A stretch of 64,000 bases of DNA, from the NCBI RefSeq assembly GCF_032062135.1, contig NC_092861.1:135295261-135359260 (forward strand), written 5' to 3'. Positions 57,791-64,000 of this stretch are shown piece after piece. Position 1 is the first letter of the stretch; each line of letters opens with the position of its first letter. Origin of the DNA: Pyxicephalus adspersus. Taxonomy: Eukaryota > Chordata > Amphibia > Anura > Pyxicephalidae. A program made the translations under genes and the position numbers. The notes beneath the pieces are model-generated. The model was not told where the DNA came from. It did no database searches and saw only the letters and a program-made list of their open reading frames with translations.

Positions 57791-59335
57791 GACCAAATAG
57801 GCTTTTTGTGTGCACTAAATGCCTTTGAAACTGAAATATTAGTGGTTACATCATCACATAGCATGTACAGAGAGCAGAGCTATGGGAAGTACAGAGCAGG
57901 TCCACTCATTGCAGAATGCCTGCAGAAAATTGGCGGATACAAGACCACTCACCCTCCACAAGAAGAGAGAGCATTAGTTGACTGGTCTTCAATACAAGAA
58001 GTTCCTGCACAAAGGTGAAGCTTCACATTGGTTTTTCTTGCACAAACCTGAATAAAATATATACAACACACCACAATTCAAGTAACAATACACACATTTT
58101 TTGTATTTACACAATACATTGTTCAGTTCAGCTACAGTGCCAAGGTTGATGACCACGACGACAGGTACAGCCTTAATAAACAATTCAGTAATATAAACAC
58201 ATTTCCCTTACAGATGCCCACCTATGTATGTCTGCATCTACTATATAGATGTTTTGAACTGTCGGGGATTTAAATCTCCATTTCTGAGGCTGAAACACTC
58301 CTAAATAATGCGCATTGTGATCACTTATGCTTCTAAGGTTATATAAGGAATTGCCAGATGAAATCTACAGCTTTTCATTGTTTAGTTATTATGCCTTAGA
58401 GAATTCTGGTCACACTAATCATGAAAAATTGTCTTTGCGGGTTGCCATGATCGTCCAGCTTACACTGCATGTTGATTTCCATTATTTCAAGTTTGTTGCG
58501 TAGGTCTGAAAATAATTCCTAGAGCTGAGAGCAGTGCTTGTCAAGAGACAGGAATAATACGCTCACATCTTCCGGCACAGAGGCTTTGTAGTTTCTGTAT
58601 TATAGTGGAATGTTCTGGTTATTATCTTTAGTTCCCAGTACAGTCTACCCTGCTTTATGGCATGTGAACTTTTCAGAATGGGAAATTTACCATTGCTCTT
58701 CTTTTTATATTCTTCTTTTGCAAAGTTGCTGCAAAAAAATTGGAATACGAAATAAAGATTCATTTTAAATCCTTCATGAAAGTTCCAGCATTTACAGTTT
58801 AAATAAGCAAACAACTGGAAAAAGATTTAACCAGTTAAAAGAATCTGTTTTGAAATATGCAGAATGCTGTTGGCTACCTCATCTTATAAACATGGTAGTT
58901 GTCTGGCTTCCATGCTGATCCAGTGGCTTTAAAGCAGATTTCTAGGATAATGAAAACCTCACTCCAGCAGACCACTAAAAAATCTCACCTAAATCTTTAG
59001 TCTTTATTAAGTTGTGTTTAATATAGAATGACCCTGAGCAAGAAAGAAAAAAGTTGGTGAAGGACCACATGACAAGGTTGGAAATGTTAAAATGGAGGAG
59101 CATTTTTTTATCTGATGGGTAGCTAATGGCTGGGATTGGAATGGTTTCAGGGGGTAGTCTATTGCATGGAGCAGGGTACACGTCATTGGGAGCTTGTGAA
59201 CATCTGGAGTGCTTCGCCACCCAATCTACCTAATTTTCCAGCTTGGTTGCAAGTACAACACAATACTTGCACTGGTTATTACAGGACTCAAGTTAAATAT
59301 TGTCTATTGGCAACCAACGCATGCTGTCAAAAATA
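57791..59335. other. Non-coding DNA, nothing recognised
   Basis: Small frames at 57806-58018 (plus), 58563-58814 (minus) and 58975-59220 (minus) have no known domain. Confidence 0.4.
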
Positions 59336-59372
59336 CTCCTGAAGAAGCCGCACTTGGCGAAACATGTCGGGT
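59336..59372 (+). repeat. Copy of the 'gaagaagc...gaaac' core motif
   Basis: 'ctcctgaagaagccgcactt' followed by 'ggcgaaacatgtcgggt'. It shares its layout with 24121-24155 and the two arms of the inverted repeat at 40 kb. Confidence 0.55.
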
Positions 59373-61659
59373 ATACTAAATAACATGCTTTGATGGTCAC
59401 ATACTCTGTATGGTTAACGATATATATACTGATGAGCTGTTATATGTCTAGCGCCGATTTTTGGCCTATGGTGAACCCCAAGATAATATTGGGGTTCAAT
59501 TTAACCATTGATTACGATGTACTGTTTTGAGCAGTTATAAGGCTCTAATTACTTTTTCTGACCACTAGTCTTTATAGTGGCCCTTCACAATTGTTAAACT
59601 TTATTATATATACTGTATACTGTCTGAATACATAAACCCTTAAATCTTTGTCTCTGTTTCTATGGTCTATTTAATTATGAGGGTAGGCACTTTATTGTTT
59701 TTTCCAACACAACTGTGATACACTACCACCCTAAATATATCCGAACCTTCAAAGACCAGTTACACAAAGTATGGTTATTTAATATTCTCAATTTTAAAGT
59801 AATTTATGGTTCAACTATTGTTTTCCATATCAATATTTATTGTTATAGCTGGGTAATGTTAATAGCTGGGCTGTTAATAGCTTTGATAAAGGGCTTCTAT
59901 AGCCATTGGACCCTATTTATGTGTTGTTATAGTTGGGTACATGGGTAGTAATGTTGGGGGTTATAGCTAAGCAGCTTAAAGTGAATGGATGCCCCCTAAT
60001 GACATTCCCTAACATGAGTTGGGAGACTCATTGTTTTTTTATTATGCTATACTGTACTTTAATTGATTTGGGCTCCTTTTTAGGTGTCAGTGATGACATT
60101 AGATGCACTGTAGTTCTGCGCCATTTAAAGAAGAGATGAAGAGGTGAAAGATTTCTATCTGAAGCCCCCTGCATTCACTTCCAATACACCATGAGCTCAT
60201 TAGAGGGTATCTGTTCATGCTAGTGCTAGCGATAAGTGATGTGCTTCCTGCTTTATAAAGCTTCTGAAAACAAGGTCTGCCTGAGAGCTTCTGAGACTGG
60301 ATTTATCTGTTTTCTGCTGCAATTTACTGCATGTTATTGTGCGTTTGGTTGATCGGTCAGGTTGTTCTTTACAGCTGGGTAATCAATTGTAAAAAAGTTG
60401 CCACATTTGTAAGATTTCCCTGCTTGCCACAGTTTAGCTTCTACAATTGCAGTATTCTGCAGTCAAGTTTATTTAAAGCTGAACCTCAGGCAAATAGTTA
60501 ATATATAGTGGAAACCTATATATTGAACATGTATTCCATCCAGCCAACCCAAAGATACACACAGCCCTGCCGGAATGTACAGGAAAGCTTGTGTACTGCA
60601 TTTTCACTGCTTTGTAAGTGGTTCTATCATAAGAAAAGGATAAGGGAAGCCATGTTTGAGTCTTTTTGAAAATGCTGTTTACCTGAATGTTTTTAGCTAT
60701 AATACTGTGAGTCACAAACCCAGGACTGGTAAATGCAAACATAAATGAGTGTCAGAAAAGTCCCTAATTTCTGTAATTGTTCCTCATCAGAGACTCCAAA
60801 AAGCACTGAAGCCAATGCATCAGCATGATGAGTCCCCTTAAAAATACAGTCAGGTCACCTCCTACTAACCTAAGAACAATGAACAGCCGCAAACAAATTT
60901 ATATTCTTGAAAATAATAATGAGACCATATGCCATGAGCTAGTGACGAAAAAAGGAGAGGTATTTTGGAGATGCTGCACAGGTGAAATTTGGTTGAACCA
61001 AATGATTTTTCTGGTTATAAGGAGCGGTAGAAAGTAAAGTCAAAGTACAAAGGCAATGACCATGTCATCTCTATGCTCACTCTTTCTCACTTAGTGCCAG
61101 CATGTTCCTTGTCAGGGCTGGAAAACATGTAATAAGCTCCTAGTGCCACTCCTCATCTTAAAGAGTGTTTCTGTGTTAGGGTTACCAGAGGATCATATCA
61201 AGTGAAAGTTTGGTGCTTAAAATAACATCTTTTGATTTTTATAATAAATACAAACTGCACTCTGGTTTCCTTCTTTATACCCGCCCTGAGTTTAGCTTTA
61301 ATTGCAGCCCTTTACTACAATGTCATTACGCCTACGTGCTGCAAAGGTTTTGTTTGGTAAGCTGGTTGGTAAGTAATTCAGTCAATCCAGAGATGTTTTT
61401 TTTTTTTTTTTTATTGAATCTCGCGCTAGTGTTCGAAAACAAACCCCGTGCTCGGTAAAAAAGTGAAGGTGCAAAAATACCTCACAAAAAATGTGCACTG
61501 GGGTACTGAGCCCACCCAGCCAAAGCTGGGATGGACTTACTTGCCCCTCTGGCCGAAGCCAGATGGGGGCCTTTTCTCTATGGGACCGCCTAAGCAGGTC
61601 CCAACAGATACTAAGGGATCAGTTGTGTCACTAAATCACACTTGTAATCAAGTGGTGGG
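59373..61659. other. Mostly AT-rich DNA with repeat fragments
   Basis: 60474-60740 begins 'ttaaagctgaacctcaggca', as does a stretch at about 1131 ('ttaaagctgaacttcaggca'), suggesting a further dispersed family. A T run lies at 61396-61411. No gene is supported. Confidence 0.4.
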
Positions 61660-61960
61660 TCCAGTTCCCATTAGCCATGTATTATGTGTAAACCGCTGTG
61701 CTTTGCTATGCAAGTTTGTGTGTTTTGCCTTAGGGTTGCCCTTTTATTGGAAAGACCTGCCCAATACACCACAACGCCCACAAATCTAGTACTTGCTGCA
61801 TTTCTCAAAGTGCACGACATTGCATTAAGTTGGTAAAGTGCATTTGGTGTGCCATTAATAATGAATTTCAACCCAACACACCAATGCATATCCTGTCCAT
61901 TGCTGCATTGAAAAGCATGTTAACACAACACACTTATATGAATGAGACCCAATCAGGGAG
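61660..61960 (-). repeat. Unclassified dispersed repeat, copy 2
   Basis: The inverted relative of 57540-57790, with 'ccattaataatgaatttcaa' and 'cccaacacaccaatgcata'. The plus frame 61448-61789 overlaps it and has no domain. Confidence 0.45.
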
Positions 61961-62677
61961 TAAATGTCCTACTGCTAGCATTTTACATACATGAAGAATT
62001 GTTCATATTTTCCACTGCTATCCTTCATGGTTGCATCTGTAATATTTCCCTGTCTTCGTATTTATTCCCTGATAAATGCATTGGTTAACACCCACATATC
62101 TTTTTAATCATAAGAATAATAAAAAGCTGTTAAAAGTACCTCACCCACCCCATTACTTATCTTGGCGCTGGGCTAATTTAACATAACATAATTTATTTGT
62201 AACAAAGTTGGGGTTATTAGCATATTGTTCATGCCAATCACTTGTTTGCTTGATAAAGTGCCTATTTTTACTTTGATAGCTTTTCTTACCAACAATCTAA
62301 CATGCACTTGATCAAGCAAAAATGTGAATAACAAATACATTCTTCTCCTTCAAAGTGTGCTGGTCACTGAGCTCAATAAAGCTGGCAGGAAAAAGCATAC
62401 TTCAGATTGTAGGTTCCCCCAATTAGCCTGTCTAGAAGAGAGGAAAACCTATACAGTGGTCCGGTACTCTTCTTACTGCTTGAATCAAGACAGTTTATAG
62501 CACTCCGGGGAAGTGAAAAGCAGGATGTCAACTTAGGATGTTGAAATTACTAAATATACCTATTTACCTATTATCTCTTTCAACTCTGTTCTTTGCATTG
62601 GTAGAACAGCTAATTTATATCTAGGGCTTATACACAGTAGATAATATTGAATAGGGGGATCAGGGTATTAGGGTTTA
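61961..62677. other. AT-rich DNA, nothing recognised
   Basis: No gene or repeat terminus supported. Confidence 0.4.
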
Positions 62678-63060
62678 AATGCAGGGGCACCATGGTGGCT
62701 CAGAGGTAGCACTCTGGACTATGCAATGCTGGGTCCCAGGGCTGAATCTCAGCCAGGACACTATCTGCTTGGAGTTTGCAGGTTCTCCCTGTGTTTACAT
62801 GGGTTTTCTCTGAGTACTCCGGTTTCCTCCCACATTCTAAAAACATGCAATTAGATTACAGTAGTCAAAAAAAATGACCTCGAACTGTATTAAAGACATA
62901 TGACTATGGTAGGGACATTAGATTGTGAGACCCTTTGAGGAACAGCTAGTGACACGACTACAGACTTTGTAAAGTGCTGCATAATATATTGGTGCTTTAT
63001 ATACTAGGTAATATTATTATTAATAATATTAATAATAATAATAAAAAAAAATAAATGCCC
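62678..63060 (+). mobile_element. tRNA-derived SINE, nearly full length
   Basis: The head 'catggtggctcagaggtagc' (box A-like) and a decayed box B ('agggctgaatctc') are followed by 'ggacactatctgcttggagt', 'ggttctccctgtgtttacat', 'tactccggtttcctcccaca', 'gacatatgactatggtaggg', 'gtgagaccctttgagg', 'tgctgcataatatattgg' and a tail of ATT repeats merging into A-rich sequence. This is the best plus-strand reference copy in the window. Confidence 0.85.
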
Positions 63061-63892
63061 CCATTAAGCTCCCAATAAACCTTGATTCCTGAGATGAAGT
63101 TCTCATTGTGCCGGCACAAATTTTGCTCTAAATATTCAGTCCACATTTGGTTATTAAATGGACTTTTTTAGAGTTTTCATAATACAGAAGATTACAGCCT
63201 TAGACAGAGTATTATCCCAACCAATATTTTATTTTTTTCATTTTAGACTAAGTTAAAACAAGTTAAATTTTCTTTCAGATTTTTATTTCAGTCTGTGAAC
63301 CCACTGGGAGGTTTACCCTCTGTAATACCAGGATAAGAAATGAAAGGAGTGGTTGTCAATGGAATTGGAAACTACACACAGCAATAAAATACCGCCAAAA
63401 TTTCTAACTTCTCCTCACACTACTAAAAGATATGCTTTTCTTTACATCTGGCAGCATACAGATGGATAGACTCCAGCTCTACAATCCCATAGGACAGTCT
63501 ATAGATTTATTTCTTTCTCAGCTCCTGTTTTCTATCTCTCTACCCTATAAGAACCTTTATTGGATATTATTGCATATCCCTTCCCAAGCTGCAATAAGTA
63601 TTTTGTAATTATGGAGTACATCATTTTGCTACCTGTGTGACTGCACCCCTAATCTTAAACAGCTTAATTGCAGATCATTACCTTCCATGTATCTCTTTTT
63701 TAGCCGATCTTTCACCATAAATACGTGGCCTGAGATTTAGTTGCTCCCCTTTGTGCATGTACAAATCAGACGGGTGCACACATAAAATCCATTCTATAAT
63801 GTTTGTTGTTTTTGAGGCTTTCATTCTTGTCTTGATGAGAAGTAAGGAGAAATGTCCCTAACAGAGATACATCATTAAAAAAGAGAGGCTCG
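63061..63892. other. Non-coding DNA, nothing recognised
   Basis: AT-rich, with no supported gene. Confidence 0.4.
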
Positions 63893-64000
63893 ATCCCAGT
63901 ATTTCTGTACCAGGGTTCCTCCAGAGGTTGCTAGGGGTTCCTTGAGCAATGAGCAATTTGTGCCCCGCAGGTAAGTTTGACTGACACCAATAATATTTAG
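63893..64000 (+). mobile_element. hAT-like MITE family D, cut by the window edge
   Basis: Starts 'cccagtatttctgtaccagg' with 'gttcctccagaggttgctag', 'gggttccttgagcaatgagc' and 'gactgacaccaataatattt'. It is the cleanest 5' portion of family D seen here. Confidence 0.7.

Noticed and set aside
1..64000. CRISPR arrays, operons, bacterial promoters or phage genes
   Set aside because: No regularly spaced direct repeats, no ribosome-binding-site-led gene clusters; the DNA is vertebrate.

Overview
The window is AT-rich vertebrate nuclear DNA, almost certainly from a frog (anuran amphibian; species not determinable). Two things point there: a split gene with canonical GT/AG introns whose peptides match the vertebrate germ-cell transcription factor gene GTF2A1L, and a dense load of frog-type repeats (Tc1-like, mariner, several hAT-like families, a tRNA-derived SINE with an ATT-repeat tail, a LINE 3' end, palindromic MITEs). 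Names of repeat families rest on visible sequence and memory, not on a library search. There is no sign of bacterial, plasmid or phage DNA.

The only protein-coding gene I can support lies on the minus strand between 6136 and 18230. Five exons (18129-18230, 12039-12162, 8494-8540, 7181-7274, 6136-6743) join in frame with intron phases 0,1,0,1 and encode 325 residues: the N-terminal TFIIA alpha helical domain, the conserved proline/hydrophobic linker block and the long divergent middle region. The start-codon exon (expected at higher coordinates) and the exons for the acidic region and the C-terminal beta-barrel domain (expected left of base 1) are not seen. At the aligned place the four-residue Taspase-1 cleavage core of mammalian TFIIA precursors (Gln-Val-Asp-Gly) reads Leu-Leu-Asp-Asp here, which is the most interesting gene-level observation.

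Layout: 1-6135 is the next intron (or 3' part) of the gene, carrying a palindromic MITE and hAT-like copies. 6136-18230 is the exon-bearing region, with introns holding a Tc1 remnant, several MITEs and an assembly gap (13027-13709). From 18231 to 64000 no gene is recognisable. This 46 kb is either a very long first intron plus upstream DNA or intergenic space, filled with repeats: a decayed hAT/LTR-like cluster (20.4-21.5 kb), a LINE 3' end interrupted by a SINE with a similar tail (27.4-28.3 kb), three copies of one hAT MITE (36-42 kb), a 0.84 kb inverted repeat (40.0-40.9 kb), a Tc1 MITE (44.4 kb), a modular hAT-like element with a 78-bp-arm hairpin (46.5-47.2 kb), a second gap (47931-48239), a 5'-truncated mariner transposase (51.1-51.7 kb) and a MITE nested in a MITE (54.4-55.05 kb). 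Two non-repetitive stretches (about 45.17-45.33 and 48.83-49.11 kb) look like candidate conserved non-coding elements.

I found no undescribed gene system. The points worth a second look are the altered cleavage motif, the absence of the neighbouring STON1-type gene within 46 kb, the LINE/SINE tail sharing, and a short core motif recurring in otherwise different repeats.
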